Shown piece after piece: positions 34,000 to 44,547 of a stretch of DNA of 64,000 nt. This stretch comes from JBMOPD01 sp049323615 (GTDB lineage Bacteria > Bacillota > Desulfotomaculia > Desulfotomaculales > Desulfocucumaceae). The notes beneath the pieces are model-generated. The model was not told the origin of the DNA and searched no databases. It saw only the letters and a list, made by a program, of their open reading frames with translations. The stretch covers positions 1 to 64,000 of the forward strand of contig JBMOPD010000094.1 in NCBI GenBank assembly GCA_049323615.1, given 5' to 3'. The stretch's first letter is position 1. Every line of letters begins with the position of its first letter. The position numbers and the translations under genes are program-made.

Positions 34000-34308
34000 T
34001 CAGTGGATTTTGGCATACAGCGCATTTTCGTTGGGTTCATACCTGGCTTCAAATTTACCTTTTTTGTCAATGCCGAAATAGTTAAAAAAGCCTTTCCCAA
34101 AAACCTTTGTCTTACGCATTTCCAGGCCGCCTTCATCAACGGCCCTGATCCTGATTGTTTTTGTATTCCTGTCAAAGGCCAGTTCAATTTTATTTCGGCC
34201 CAGCTTCTGCCTTGCTACATTGTTGAGCACTATTGAGGATTTGGAAAGTGAAATAATAGGCACTCTTTCCTGCCGCTCACCACGAGGTTTGTAAACTTCA
34301 AAAGCCAT
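34000..34308 (-). CDS. Hypothetical small protein, 102 residues
   Basis: The ATG at 34308 follows AAGAAGGGGTTGG and gives 102 residues. The first part, FEVYKPRGERQERVPIISLSKSSIVLNNVARQKLG, is followed by an Arg/Ile/Thr-rich strand (NTKTIRIRAV) and a glycine/aromatic tail, suggesting an all-beta fold with a possible nucleic-acid or DNA-end binding look. I do not recognise a named family. It lies in the AT-richer region and is divergent from the permuted papain-like gene. The stop codon falls in an AGCTATCAG-type repeat. Confidence 0.55.
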   Translation of the reverse strand: MAFEVYKPRGERQERVPIISLSKSSIVLNNVARQKLGRNKIELAFDRNTKTIRIRAVDEGGLEMRKTKVFGKGFFNYFGIDKKGKFEARYEPNENALYAKIH

Positions 34309-34427
34309 ATAAACCAACCCCTTCTTTTTAAAACTATTATTTCCACGGAGTATTACAGTTAATACATAATCTTTAAGGAAACCATCAAAAAAATATTTTA
34401 TTTATCGCTTTCTGGAGTGATTATTCA

Positions 34428-35030
34428 ATGTCGGGCCAATATGGAGATATAATTCTTGTTCACGGAGACAATCTTCTTTCGGATATAATCCAGAACCTAA
34501 CCAACAGTTTTTTCGCTCACGCGGCACTTTGCACCGAACCTGGCAAAATAGCCGAAATGAACAGGTTTGGTTTTCAGTATCACGATAATCATTACCTTTC
34601 AGGTTCCAGGCCGTTTATTGTTTTAAGGCATTTTTCGCTTTTCCCCAATAATCCACGGGCACTTTACCACATAAACCTGATCAGGAACTGTATTGAAAAT
34701 TACCGCAAAAACCCTCCACGATATGATTATTTCGAAATACTGAATCAGGCCCTGAAGCTTATCCTGTCCCGGGGCGACCACCTGACCCGGGACGGGGAAG
34801 CGTATATATCCGCAAATCTTCTGTATGCGGCCAGTGAAAGGCTGATTTGCTCGGCGCTTATCGATACCGTGTATGAAGCGGCGGGGATAGACCTTTTTCC
34901 CGGCCGGACGTCAAAGCACACCACTCCGGCTGATATCGCCTCCCTGTCCACCGGCCCGAACCGGACCCTGATTGTAGTTTACCAGAGCCCCGGCGTTTTG
35001 AAAGCCACAGAAGGCACAGAAAATGGCTAG
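34428..35030 (+). CDS. YiiX/permuted NlpC-P60-like papain-fold enzyme
   Basis: The 200-residue protein starts at ATG 34428. It opens with GDIILVHGDNLLSDIIQNLTNSFFAHAALCT, the GD-x-hL start and conserved His of permuted NlpC/P60-like hydrolases. About residue 145 it has ERLICSALIDTVYEAAGID, the Cys-containing helix of the same group. In this permuted fold the His precedes the Cys. Relatives are amidases, acyltransferases or peptidases; the substrate is unknown. No signal peptide is seen. It is convergent with ogt, with only 22 bases between them. Confidence 0.72.
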   Translation: MSGQYGDIILVHGDNLLSDIIQNLTNSFFAHAALCTEPGKIAEMNRFGFQYHDNHYLSGSRPFIVLRHFSLFPNNPRALYHINLIRNCIENYRKNPPRYDYFEILNQALKLILSRGDHLTRDGEAYISANLLYAASERLICSALIDTVYEAAGIDLFPGRTSKHTTPADIASLSTGPNRTLIVVYQSPGVLKATEGTENG

Positions 35031-35052
35031 ATGGATGGTTTTGGGGGTGGAA

Positions 35053-35580
35053 TTACCCAAGAGTGATCCCCTCTATCTGCAGCAGCCTTCTTTTCCAGTC
35101 CAGTCCTCCGCCGAATCCGCCCAGGGTACCGTCATGCGCTATCACCCGGTGGCAGGGGACAACCAGAAGAACCCTGTTGGCGCCCACCGCGCCGCCCACC
35201 GCCCTGGCCGCCAGGGGTTTGCCAACTTCCCCGGCGATTTGCCCGTAGGAAACAACCTGCCCCCGGGGTATTGAGTAGACTCTCTGCAGGACTTTCTTCT
35301 GAAATTCCGTATACGGACCCCAATCCACCGGAAAAGAAAGGTCGGCCTGTTTCCCGCTGAAATAGTCTTTTACTGCCTTTTCCAGGGATTTAAAATCAAT
35401 CTTCCCGCCGGTTTCCCTTTGCTCCCGGTAACCCTTTCTTTTCAGGTCCTCCAGCTCATACTGGATTTTCATCCCGGCTTCATAAAGGGTGGGGGAGGGC
35501 AGATTCAGAAATAACAGTCCGGCGCCGGTCCAGCCCAGGCCGGTAAAGCCCGCCTTGGTTTCTATAACCGCCTTTTCCAC
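35053..35580 (-). CDS. ogt: Methylated-DNA-protein-cysteine methyltransferase
   Basis: The start is GTG 35580, seven bases after AAGGGGG, which gives 175 residues. The C-terminal DNA-binding domain has VYSIPRGQVVSYGQIAGEVGKPLAARAVGGA and the active-site VVPCHRVI with the alkyl-acceptor Cys, followed by the GGFGGGLDWKRRLL end. The protein removes alkyl groups from O6-alkylguanine by suicide transfer. It is transcribed 46 bases after cysK in the same direction. Confidence 0.93.
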   Translation of the reverse strand: MEKAVIETKAGFTGLGWTGAGLLFLNLPSPTLYEAGMKIQYELEDLKRKGYREQRETGGKIDFKSLEKAVKDYFSGKQADLSFPVDWGPYTEFQKKVLQRVYSIPRGQVVSYGQIAGEVGKPLAARAVGGAVGANRVLLVVPCHRVIAHDGTLGGFGGGLDWKRRLLQIEGITLG

Positions 35581-35626
35581 AATAAACCCCCTTTTCGGCC
35601 TTCTAACTTCGAGAATGCAGCCCGGC

Positions 35627-36568
35627 CTACTCATCAAATAATGCTGCGGACAGATACCTCTCCCCCGTGTCCGGCAGCAGGACCACCACCATTTTGCCGC
35701 TGTTTTCTTTTTTCCGGGCAATTTCAAGGGCCGCATGGGCCGCCGCTCCGGAGGATATCCCCACCAGCAGGCCCTCTTCCCTGGCCAGCCTGCGAGCGGC
35801 ATCAAAGGCCTCTGCCCCGGAAACAGGATATATTTCATCCAGCAGGCCCATGTCCAACACCGCAGGTATAAAACCGGCCCCTATGCCCTGTATTTTATGG
35901 GGACCGGGCGGCCCGCCGGAAAGCACCATGGATTCCGCCGGTTCCACGGCAACCACCTTGAGGCCCGGCTTTTTCTTCTTAAGAACGCTCCCCGCACCGG
36001 TGATTGTCCCCCCGGTTCCGACGCCGGCCACAAAGAAGTCAACTCCGCCGCCGGTATCGCGCCAGATTTCTTCAGCGGTGGTGCGCCTGTGGGCCTCGGG
36101 GTTGTCCGGGTTGTCAAACTGGCCGGGTATGAATGAGTTCGGCGTTCCGGCAGCCAGTTCTTTGGCCGCCCTGATGGCGCCCGGCATCCCCTCGGCGCCC
36201 GGGGTCAGTATAATTTCAGCCCCGTACGCCTTCAGGAGGTCCCTTCTTTCCTTGCTCATGGTCTCAGGCATGGTCAAAACCAGCCTGTACCCCCTGGATG
36301 CGCACACCATGGCCAGGCCAATGCCGGTATTGCCGCTGGTGGGCTCTATAACCACGCTGCCGGGGCCGAGCAGGCCCCGTTCCTCGGCCCTGGCTATCAT
36401 GTTGAGGGCAATCCTGTCCTTTACACTGCCCCCCGGGTTGAAATACTCCAGCTTGGCCACCAGTTGGGCCGCGGATCCCCGGGCAAAATTGTTCAGCCTG
36501 AGCAGTGGGGTGGAACCTACCAGTTCCGTAATACTTTCCGCTATTTTCAACTGTCCATCAACTCCCAT
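35627..36568 (-). CDS. cysK: Cysteine synthase A (O-acetylserine sulfhydrylase)
   Basis: This 313-residue PLP enzyme forms cysteine from O-acetylserine and sulfide. The PLP lysine sits in YFNPGGSVKDRIA (about 52), the substrate loop in EPTSGNTGIGLA (about 79), and the phosphate loop in VGTGGTITGAG (about 186). The length and the C-terminal VVLLPDTGERYLS are typical of CysK. It lies between the groEL terminator and ogt on the minus strand. No cysE neighbour is visible. Confidence 0.95.
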   Translation of the reverse strand: MGVDGQLKIAESITELVGSTPLLRLNNFARGSAAQLVAKLEYFNPGGSVKDRIALNMIARAEERGLLGPGSVVIEPTSGNTGIGLAMVCASRGYRLVLTMPETMSKERRDLLKAYGAEIILTPGAEGMPGAIRAAKELAAGTPNSFIPGQFDNPDNPEAHRRTTAEEIWRDTGGGVDFFVAGVGTGGTITGAGSVLKKKKPGLKVVAVEPAESMVLSGGPPGPHKIQGIGAGFIPAVLDMGLLDEIYPVSGAEAFDAARRLAREEGLLVGISSGAAAHAALEIARKKENSGKMVVVLLPDTGERYLSAALFDE

Positions 36569-36641
36569 GGTACGCGGTTCATTTTTACCAATTTATCACT
36601 ATTAAACCCTCGAAGTCAAACAAATGATGCAACAAAGGGAA

Positions 36642-36664
36642 AGACCCCCGCACAGCAGGGGTCT
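36642..36664 (-). terminator. Terminator after groEL
   Basis: AGACCCC (36642-36648) and GGGGTCT (36658-36664) form a seven-bp stem with a nine-base loop, 22 bases beyond the groEL stop. The tail TTTCCCTTTG is short in Ts, so termination may be partial. Confidence 0.6.
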
Positions 36665-36686
36665 GGGTCTTAATTCCTTCAGGCTG

Positions 36687-38318
<1,632 letters not shown>

Positions 38319-38351
38319 GTTTTTTACCTCCTCCTTTATGGGCCAAATTGT

Positions 38352-38639
38352 TTATTTTTCAATTACACCGAGTATGTCCGACTCACGCATGATCAGGTAC
38401 TCAACATCGTCAATTTTAACTTCATTGCCGGCATACTTGGAGAAAAGAACCTTGTCCCCGACTTTCAGGTCGATGGCAACCCTTGTCCCGTTGTCCAGCA
38501 GCCGGCCGGAGCCCACTGCCACCACTTCACCCTCCTGGGGCTTTTCCTTGGCGGTATCCGGAAGAACTATCCCTCCCTTGGTAATCTCCTCGCTGGGCAG
38601 GGGCTTGACTACCACCCTTTCGCCTAAAGGTCTGATCAC
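38352..38639 (-). CDS. groS: Co-chaperonin GroES (Hsp10)
   Basis: The 95-residue subunit has IRPLGERVVVKPLPSEEITKGGIVLPDTAKEKPQ with the mobile loop, and LFSKYAGNEVKIDDVEYLIMRESDIL. It caps GroEL rings. It is the first gene of the operon, and its promoter and CIRCE element lie just upstream. Confidence 0.99.
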   Translation of the reverse strand: MIRPLGERVVVKPLPSEEITKGGIVLPDTAKEKPQEGEVVAVGSGRLLDNGTRVAIDLKVGDKVLFSKYAGNEVKIDDVEYLIMRESDILGVIEK

Positions 38640-38688
38640 TTAAAAACCCTCCTTCTTGGAATTTATTTGAGTTTTTTTTAATTTATTG

Positions 38689-38715
38689 TTAGCACTCAAT
38701 AGGGGCGAGTGCTAA
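38689..38715. promoter_or_regulatory. CIRCE operator (HrcA-binding) of groESL
   Basis: TTAGCACTC at 38689-38697, a nine-base spacer and GAGTGCTAA at 38707-38715 match the CIRCE consensus exactly. HrcA binds it to repress groESL, so the operon should be heat-inducible and hrcA should exist elsewhere in the genome. Confidence 0.97.
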
Positions 38716-38724
38716 CGTCCAAGT

Positions 38725-38730
38725 ATTATA
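38725..38730 (-). promoter_or_regulatory. -10 box of the groESL promoter
   Basis: TATAAT on the minus strand lies ten bases upstream of CIRCE, so transcription starts inside or just before the operator. The -35 region is less clear (TTTTGA at 16 bases). Confidence 0.6.
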
Positions 38731-38930
38731 ATATAGAACGAGAAATTCAAAAGCAAGCCACCTGTACATGCAAAAATCCCCCTTCTCGGGTGATTTAAAT
38801 TAAAAATAAAAAGATAGCTTTAAATTTCTCCTTCTATACCATGATTAAACAACCTTATAAAATTTAACTTTATTTCTAGAAATATTTTCCCCCCTCCGCT
38901 TTTCTTTTATACAATTTTTTTTATAACTTA

Positions 38931-39425
38931 TCACAGCCCGTATCCGCACTCCCCTCCCCTGCCGGTGAGTATTTCCAGGCCGTGCGGAAGGGCGTCCAAA
39001 ATGGCCTCCAGGCATTCCCTGACGGCCTTCTGGCTGCCGGGGAGGTTGATAATCAGGGTGCGCTTCCTTATTCCCGCAGTTGCCCGGCTTAACATGGCCC
39101 GGGATGTTTTTTTCAGGCTTACGGCCCGCATCACCTCGGGAATACCGGGCACCTCCCGCTCAATGACGGATTTGGTGGCTTCCGGCGTGTTGTCCCGGGG
39201 AGAAAAACCGGTCCCCCCGGTGGTTAAAATCAGATCCAGCCCTTCCCGGTCCACCATGTCCGTCAGGGCGTCTCTGATGGCCTCCGGATCGTCGGGAACA
39301 ATCCTGTAAACCGCCGCCTGCCAGCCCAGCCCCGCTATTATTTCCCTGATGGCCCCGGCGCTCTTGTCCTCCCTTTCCCCTGCCGCGCCCTTGTCGCTGG
39401 CCGTCAGTATGCCAACCCTGTACAT
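38931..39425 (-). CDS. mog: Molybdopterin adenylyltransferase (MogA/MoaB family)
   Basis: The 164-residue protein has the MoCF-binding fold: VGILTASDKGAAGEREDKSAG at the start, LILTTGGTGFSPRDNTPEAT near 65 and INLPGSQKAVRECLEAIL near 125. It adenylates molybdopterin so that MoeA can insert the metal. It is divergent from fdhD, with about 80 bases between the two starts, consistent with joint service to formate dehydrogenase. Confidence 0.9.
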   Translation of the reverse strand: MYRVGILTASDKGAAGEREDKSAGAIREIIAGLGWQAAVYRIVPDDPEAIRDALTDMVDREGLDLILTTGGTGFSPRDNTPEATKSVIEREVPGIPEVMRAVSLKKTSRAMLSRATAGIRKRTLIINLPGSQKAVRECLEAILDALPHGLEILTGRGGECGYGL

Positions 39426-39506
39426 GATTTACCCTCCCGCCTGTTAAATTGATTTGATTGCGCAAAAATAAACGGTTAAAATGGATAAAACGGTTTCGGA
39501 GGAAAA

Positions 39507-40295
39507 ATGATGAGTCTGTCCAGGCCTGTAAAAATTAAAAGATACAACGGGCAGCGGCTGGAAACAACCGGGGATATGGTAGTCAGGGAAGCGCCGGTGA
39601 CCCTTTTCGTCAATGATGAGGAGCTGGTGACCCTGGTCTGCACCCCTGACAGCCTGGAAGAGCTGGCCGTCGGCTTTCTTTTAAGTGAAGGAATCCTGAT
39701 CGGACCCGAAGATCTGAAAGAAATCAAGGTCAATTTAAACGAGGGCCTGATCTGGGTGGAAACCGGCTCCCCGGCCCCCGCCGGGCAGAATTTTCTAAAG
39801 CGCTATATAACCACCTGCTGCGGGAAGGGCCGCGCTTCATTTTATTTCGTCAATGACGCCAGGGGCTTAAGGCCGGTGAAGCCGGGGGGCTTAAAGATAA
39901 CCCCGGAAAACATAACCTCCCTGGCTGCCATGCTGGAGGCGAGGGCCGAACTTTTCCGCTCCACGGGCGGCGCCCACGGGGCCGCCCTCTGCCGCCCGGA
40001 AGGCATAATCGCCTTTTACGAGGACATCGGCCGGCACAACGCCGTGGACAAGGTCCTGGGCTACTGTTTCTTAAAGGATATACCTCTTTCAGATAAAATA
40101 ATCGCCCTGAGCGGCAGGGTATCTTCGGAAATACTGATCAAGGTGGCCCGGATAGGCGTGCCGGTAATCATATCCCGGTCGGCCCCCACCGATCTGGCCC
40201 TTCAGATGGCCGGGGAATTGGGGGTTACCGTAGCCGGCTTCGTACGGGGAGAAAGAATGAACCTGTATACTCATCCTGAAAGGGTGATTACTTAG
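39507..40295 (+). CDS. fdhD: Formate dehydrogenase accessory sulfurtransferase FdhD
   Basis: The 262-residue protein transfers sulfur to the molybdenum cofactor of formate dehydrogenase. Family motifs: LEELAVGFLLSEGI near 51, the cysteine loop TTCCGKG near residue 111 with C-C directly adjacent, FRSTGGAHGAALC near 150, and DIGRHNAVDKVLG near 174. IALSGRVSSEILIKVARIGVPVI completes the fold. It lies 7.5 kb from the formate dehydrogenase genes, with other molybdenum-cofactor genes in between. Confidence 0.95.
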   Translation: MMSLSRPVKIKRYNGQRLETTGDMVVREAPVTLFVNDEELVTLVCTPDSLEELAVGFLLSEGILIGPEDLKEIKVNLNEGLIWVETGSPAPAGQNFLKRYITTCCGKGRASFYFVNDARGLRPVKPGGLKITPENITSLAAMLEARAELFRSTGGAHGAALCRPEGIIAFYEDIGRHNAVDKVLGYCFLKDIPLSDKIIALSGRVSSEILIKVARIGVPVIISRSAPTDLALQMAGELGVTVAGFVRGERMNLYTHPERVIT

Positions 40296-40331
40296 GGGCC
40301 GGAAGTTAAGGTCAGAATACAGGAGACAGAA

Positions 40332-42263
40332 TTAGCTCTCCCACATTATCTTCCCGCAATCCCTCAGGTCATAGCCCCCCAGGTCTTTCACCGCGGACCT
40401 GAATTCCTCCATTTTCAGCACATCCAGCAGCCGGGTTATGTAGGGAGTGTCCATAAAGTCAGCGGGTATGCAGAGGTCGTAACGCTCCTCCACCACCCCT
40501 ATGAAGTCAAGGTCGAGGGCTTTGGCCGCGGCCCTGATGCCCATGCCGGCGTCAGCCGACCCGCTGGCCACCGCCGCGGCCACCGCCATATGGGTGTACT
40601 CCTCCCTCTCGTAGCCATGAATTTTCCGGGGGTCCATACCCAGCTCTTTAAGCTTGAAATCCAGCAGAATCCTGGTCCCGGCCCCCCGCTGGCGGTTGAT
40701 ATAGCTGATCCCCTCCCGGGCCAGGTCTTGAATTCCCCTTATCCCCTTGGGGTTGCCTTTGGCTACCATCAGCCCCTGCTCACGGTACACCAGATTGACC
40801 AGCACCATTTTCCTGTCCGGCAGCAGCCTCTTTATGTATGAAACATTGTATTCTCCGGCCTCCTCGTCCAGCAGGTGGGTTCCGGCGCAGTGGGCCTCGC
40901 CCCTCTTCAGGGCGGCAAGTCCCCCCAGGCTGCCCACATTGGCCGAAGACAGGCTGGCCTCGGGGTGGATAACCCTCAGGTAATTGGCCAGCACATCCAG
41001 GGCGATGTCATGGCTGCCGATGATGACCGTGGTTTCCCTGACCTCCTCCATGGGCCTGAGAAGTTCCACCGGAACCGTTTCGCCGGCGTTAAAGCCCTCG
41101 GAAAGCCTGGGCAGCCTCAATATCCCGTCCGCCCTGATCAGGGACATGATTACCCCCGCCCCCCTGGAAATGGGGGTGGCTATTACCTTGTCGCCCACCA
41201 GGCCCAACTTTACCCTGATAAACTCCTCCACTCCCAGGGATGAAACTATCTTCCTGGAAACAAGGGCGTCAAGCTTGGGGCGGGCCGGCGCCACCGAACC
41301 CAGCTTGCTGTAGACAACGGGGCGGACAAACAGCTCCATGCCGAGAATTGCGGAAACCGGGTACCCGGGTACCCCCACCACCGGCTTGCCCCCGGCCATC
41401 CCCAGCACCACCGGTTTGCCCGGCTTGATGGCCACCCCGTGGGTATGCACCGTCCCCAGGTCGCCTATCAGGGCGGCGGTAAAATCTTCCCGGCCGGCCG
41501 ACGACCCGGCGTTGATCAGCACCACATCACACCGGTCGATAGCCTTCTCAACCTGCCTTTTCAGCAAGTCGTACCGGTCGGCCACGATATCAAACCTCAC
41601 CGGCCGGCCCCCCCATTCCTCCACCAGGGAAGCAAACATGCGGGTGTTGTATTCCACTATATCGCCCGGCTTAAGTTCGGTTCCGGGCTGTACAAGCTCG
41701 GTCCCGGTGGGTATCAGGCCCACCACGGGCCTGGGGTGAACATAGATTTCGGTGACCCCGCCGGCCAGCATGCCGCCGATATCAATGGGACGGACCCGGT
41801 GATTGGCCGGGACAATCATCTCGGTGGCCACTATGTCCTCTCCGATCACCCTGACGTGCTGCCAGGGCGCGGCCGCGGAGATTATTTCATAGGCATCTTC
41901 CCCGACGGCATGGACGTCCTCGATCATGATCACGGCGTCAAAACCCCCGGGAAGTGGATCCCCGGTGTCAACCATCACCGCATTGCTGCCCAGCTGTATT
42001 GTTTTTGGGGTTTTTTCCGAAGCCCCGAAGGTATCCACCGACCGCACGGCTATTCCATCCATGGCGCTGGCGTGGTAATGGGGCGACGAGTTAAGGGCGT
42101 AAACCGGGGCCGCGGTAACTCTCCCGGCCGCCTCTTCCACCGCTATCTTTTCAGGCCTGCCGGGCTTTAAAGCCCCGGCGGACCTTAACATCTCCATGTA
42201 TCCCTGAAGGGCCTCTTCCAACGGCCGCTCCGACAGATAAATATCCCGTTTCAAAAAAATCAC
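40332..42263 (-). CDS. MoeA fused to a periplasmic-binding-like domain
   Basis: The 643-residue protein has a complete MoeA region (about 1-410). Landmarks are HASAMDGIAV and DTGDPLPGGFDAVIMIED, then INAGSSAGREDF in the catalytic centre and GKPVVGVPGYPVSAILG. A PBP-like domain follows (about 430-640, TVIIGSHDIALDVLANYLR, QRGAGTRILLDF, GSADAGMGIRAAA). Such fusions occur in archaea and anaerobic Firmicutes; the extra domain resembles molybdate- or metabolite-binding proteins and may sense or deliver a ligand. It overlaps the second MoeA gene by four bases (ATGA) and is the last gene of the operon. Confidence 0.92.
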   Translation of the reverse strand: MIFLKRDIYLSERPLEEALQGYMEMLRSAGALKPGRPEKIAVEEAAGRVTAAPVYALNSSPHYHASAMDGIAVRSVDTFGASEKTPKTIQLGSNAVMVDTGDPLPGGFDAVIMIEDVHAVGEDAYEIISAAAPWQHVRVIGEDIVATEMIVPANHRVRPIDIGGMLAGGVTEIYVHPRPVVGLIPTGTELVQPGTELKPGDIVEYNTRMFASLVEEWGGRPVRFDIVADRYDLLKRQVEKAIDRCDVVLINAGSSAGREDFTAALIGDLGTVHTHGVAIKPGKPVVLGMAGGKPVVGVPGYPVSAILGMELFVRPVVYSKLGSVAPARPKLDALVSRKIVSSLGVEEFIRVKLGLVGDKVIATPISRGAGVIMSLIRADGILRLPRLSEGFNAGETVPVELLRPMEEVRETTVIIGSHDIALDVLANYLRVIHPEASLSSANVGSLGGLAALKRGEAHCAGTHLLDEEAGEYNVSYIKRLLPDRKMVLVNLVYREQGLMVAKGNPKGIRGIQDLAREGISYINRQRGAGTRILLDFKLKELGMDPRKIHGYEREEYTHMAVAAAVASGSADAGMGIRAAAKALDLDFIGVVEERYDLCIPADFMDTPYITRLLDVLKMEEFRSAVKDLGGYDLRDCGKIMWES

Positions 42264-43507
42264 CCCATAATTTTTATCCTGACAAACTCCCCGGCCTCGA
42301 TGCCCTCCAGGTCAGGGGCTATCCGGGCCAGGCCGCCGGCCCTGGACATGGTGGCTATGAGGCCCGACTTGCCAAGTATGGGATCCGCCAGCAACTGCCC
42401 GTTTTCCTGGCGCAAACTGACTCTGACAAAATCCTCCCGCCCGGCCGCAGATCTCAGGTTCCGGGTAATCCTGGCGGTTACCGGGAACTCCATCAGGAAC
42501 TCGTCCTCGTCCCGGGGATACCTTCCAGCCCTGAGCAGCGGCTCCACCAGCAGCGTAAAAACTACCATGGCCGAAACCGGGTGGCCGGGCAGGCCGAAGA
42601 CCGGTTTGCCTGCCACCACCGCGCCGATGGTGGGCTTGCCCGGCTTGACCGATATACCGTGAAATAAAATCCCCGGGCCCCCCAGCGATTCAATCACCCT
42701 GGCCGAAACGTCCCTGGTTCCCACCGAGCTGCCGCCGGAAAGCAAAATTATGTCGGAACTTTCTATTTCAGCCGCCATGACGTCCCTCAGCCGCCGGTAG
42801 TCGTCCCCCACTATGCCGCACAGTACCGGAACGGCCCCGGCCCTGCCCACCAGGCCGTAAAGGGTGTAGCTGTTGATATCCCTTACCTGCCCCGGGCCCG
42901 GGTTTTCTGAGGGGGCCACCACCTCGTCACCGGTGGAAATGATGGACACCCGCAGGGGATCTTCCACCTCCACGGCCGTTACGCCCGCCGCCGCCAGGAC
43001 ACCCAGTTCCTGGGGCCGGATCACCGTTCCCCGGGTAACAATAAAATCACCGGCGGATATGTCCTCACCCCGCTGCACAATATTGTCCCCCGGGGCCACC
43101 GGCCTGGTAACGCCGATGGTCTTTTCGTCCAGTTCTTCGGTATACTCCACCATAACCACGGCGTCGCAGCCGGCCGGGAGCATCCCTCCGGTGGGAATGC
43201 GCCAGGCCTGCCCCGGCCTGACGGAATCAGGTATGTTCCGCCCCATGAACACTTCCCCGGCCACATCCAGGTAGGCCGGCATACTCTCGGAAGCGCCGAA
43301 GGTATCCCTGGCCCGCACCGCAAACCCGTCCATGGTGGAACGGTTAAATCCGGGCACATCATCAGGGGCCTTTACATCCTCATACAGCCTGCAGCCCAGG
43401 GCCTCCAGCAGGGGGACGGTATTTTTCCGGCGGGAAATATTCATGTGGCGGGCTATCTCCCGGCACGATTCAAGAACGGTAAGCGCCTTAAACAGTTCCA
43501 AACCCAT
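42260..43507 (-). CDS. moeA: Molybdopterin molybdotransferase MoeA
   Basis: The 415-residue enzyme inserts molybdate (or tungstate) into adenylated molybdopterin. Motifs: FNRSTMDGFAVRARDTFGASESMPA near 53, IPTGGMLPAGCDAVVMVEY near 107, LLSGGSSVGTRDV near 235, GKPVFGLPGHPVSAMVVF near 294, and a C-terminal MoeA_C domain. It is 12 bases downstream of the 60-residue winged-helix-like gene and 4-base-overlapped with the MoeA-PBP gene. Two different MoeAs in tandem are often linked to separate molybdenum and tungsten use. Confidence 0.93.
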   Translation of the reverse strand: MGLELFKALTVLESCREIARHMNISRRKNTVPLLEALGCRLYEDVKAPDDVPGFNRSTMDGFAVRARDTFGASESMPAYLDVAGEVFMGRNIPDSVRPGQAWRIPTGGMLPAGCDAVVMVEYTEELDEKTIGVTRPVAPGDNIVQRGEDISAGDFIVTRGTVIRPQELGVLAAAGVTAVEVEDPLRVSIISTGDEVVAPSENPGPGQVRDINSYTLYGLVGRAGAVPVLCGIVGDDYRRLRDVMAAEIESSDIILLSGGSSVGTRDVSARVIESLGGPGILFHGISVKPGKPTIGAVVAGKPVFGLPGHPVSAMVVFTLLVEPLLRAGRYPRDEDEFLMEFPVTARITRNLRSAAGREDFVRVSLRQENGQLLADPILGKSGLIATMSRAGGLARIAPDLEGIEAGEFVRIKIMG

Positions 43508-43519
43508 CAGTACCTTTCG

Positions 43520-43702
43520 TTAAAAGCATCCCAACTCACAGGCGCATATTTTAACCTTAAGCTCATTGCAGGCCGCGCCGATTTCTTTGGGGGTCACCTG
43601 CAGTTCCCGGGCCAGTTTTCTGGCCATGGTGCAGGAAAGCCGGCCATTCTCGGCCGCCTTCAAAACGGCCTGGCGAATTTTTTCATCTGCCGACACGGGC
43701 AA
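43520..43702 (-). CDS. 60-residue helix-turn-helix-like protein leading the moeA operon
   Basis: The small protein has a helical body with an HTH-like sequence (SCTMARKLARELQVTPKEIGAACNELKVKI) and a C-terminal cysteine cluster CACELGC. It starts behind GGAGGTGG and leads directly into moeA. The layout suggests a regulator or metal-sensing adaptor for molybdenum-cofactor synthesis. I do not recognise a characterised family. Confidence 0.7.
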   Translation of the reverse strand: MPVSADEKIRQAVLKAAENGRLSCTMARKLARELQVTPKEIGAACNELKVKICACELGCF

Positions 43703-43906
43703 CCACCTCCGAAAAACATATCCCGACTTGCAAATTTATTCCTTCGCCGAGAAGCGTGAATATCCTTTTTCAAATAACCTGTGGAGGAATTTTTTGGAGA
43801 CATTTTTAATATACCAAAAAATAAAAAAAAACATGTCCGTTAAAAAGAAAAATCTTATTTTGTGAAACGCTCGACAGGGGCAGAAAACACCTTAACCCCA
43901 AATAAT

Positions 43907-43931
43907 ATCAATAAACAGTACAATTATTGAT
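43907..43931. promoter_or_regulatory. Inverted repeat upstream of the CBS gene
   Basis: ATCAATAA (43907-43914) and TTATTGAT (43924-43931) form a perfect eight-base inverted repeat in the 292-base divergent space between the moeA operon and the CBS gene. It is placed like an operator; no regulator can be named. Confidence 0.4.
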
Positions 43932-43994
43932 TAATAACTTTCAGTTGCATAACATTGGGTACACAAACCTGTATACACAAGGGAGGTGCTTTTA

Positions 43995-44501
43995 ATGCAT
44001 GAAGATCAGGATAGAGTAAAGGACTACATGATTCCGTTCTCCGACTACCCCAGCGTAAACCAAAACATGACCATTAAAGAGGCGGTAAACCTGATGGACC
44101 GGATGGCCAAGGAAAAGGGATACCGCTGGCTGGTGGTGCTGGATGACGACGATAACATCGCCGGTTTTCTAACCTTGCGCAATGTATTTGAAGCCATTAG
44201 CAATCTGGCCCCCAAGGCCGGCGGCTGGCTGGGCATTTTCACCTATAACCGCCCCGGAATGTTCTACTGGGGAGGAATTCAATTAATTAAGGACACTCCA
44301 TTGAAAAAATGCATCCGGCCGCTGGTGGATGTTTTTGTGCAGGAAACGGACCCGCCCTCAAAAGCGGCCGAATTGATACTAAACCGCCGCATCACCATCG
44401 TCCCGGTGATAAACGATCTAGGCAAGGTCGTGGGGATTGTGCGGCCTGTGGATTTACTGCCATTTATCAAAAAGCTGTTTGAGACTGTTCCCACGGGGTA
44501 A
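43995..44501 (+). CDS. CBS-domain pair protein
   Basis: The ATG at 43995 follows AAGGGAGGTG; the product has 168 residues. Two CBS motifs are visible: VNQNMTIKEAVNLMDRMAKEKGYRWLVVLDDDDNIAGFLTLRNVFEAI and VFVQETDPPSKAAELILNRRITIVPVINDLGKVVGIVRPVDLLPFI, with a long insert between them. CBS pairs bind adenine nucleotides and act as energy or ligand sensors, usually within larger proteins. As a free protein its partner is unknown. The adjacent inverted repeat suggests its own control. Confidence 0.88.
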   Translation: MHEDQDRVKDYMIPFSDYPSVNQNMTIKEAVNLMDRMAKEKGYRWLVVLDDDDNIAGFLTLRNVFEAISNLAPKAGGWLGIFTYNRPGMFYWGGIQLIKDTPLKKCIRPLVDVFVQETDPPSKAAELILNRRITIVPVINDLGKVVGIVRPVDLLPFIKKLFETVPTG

Positions 44502-44547
44502 ACCGGTTTTACGGCATTTAGGCAGACGGCAGCCCCTGCGCTAAAAA

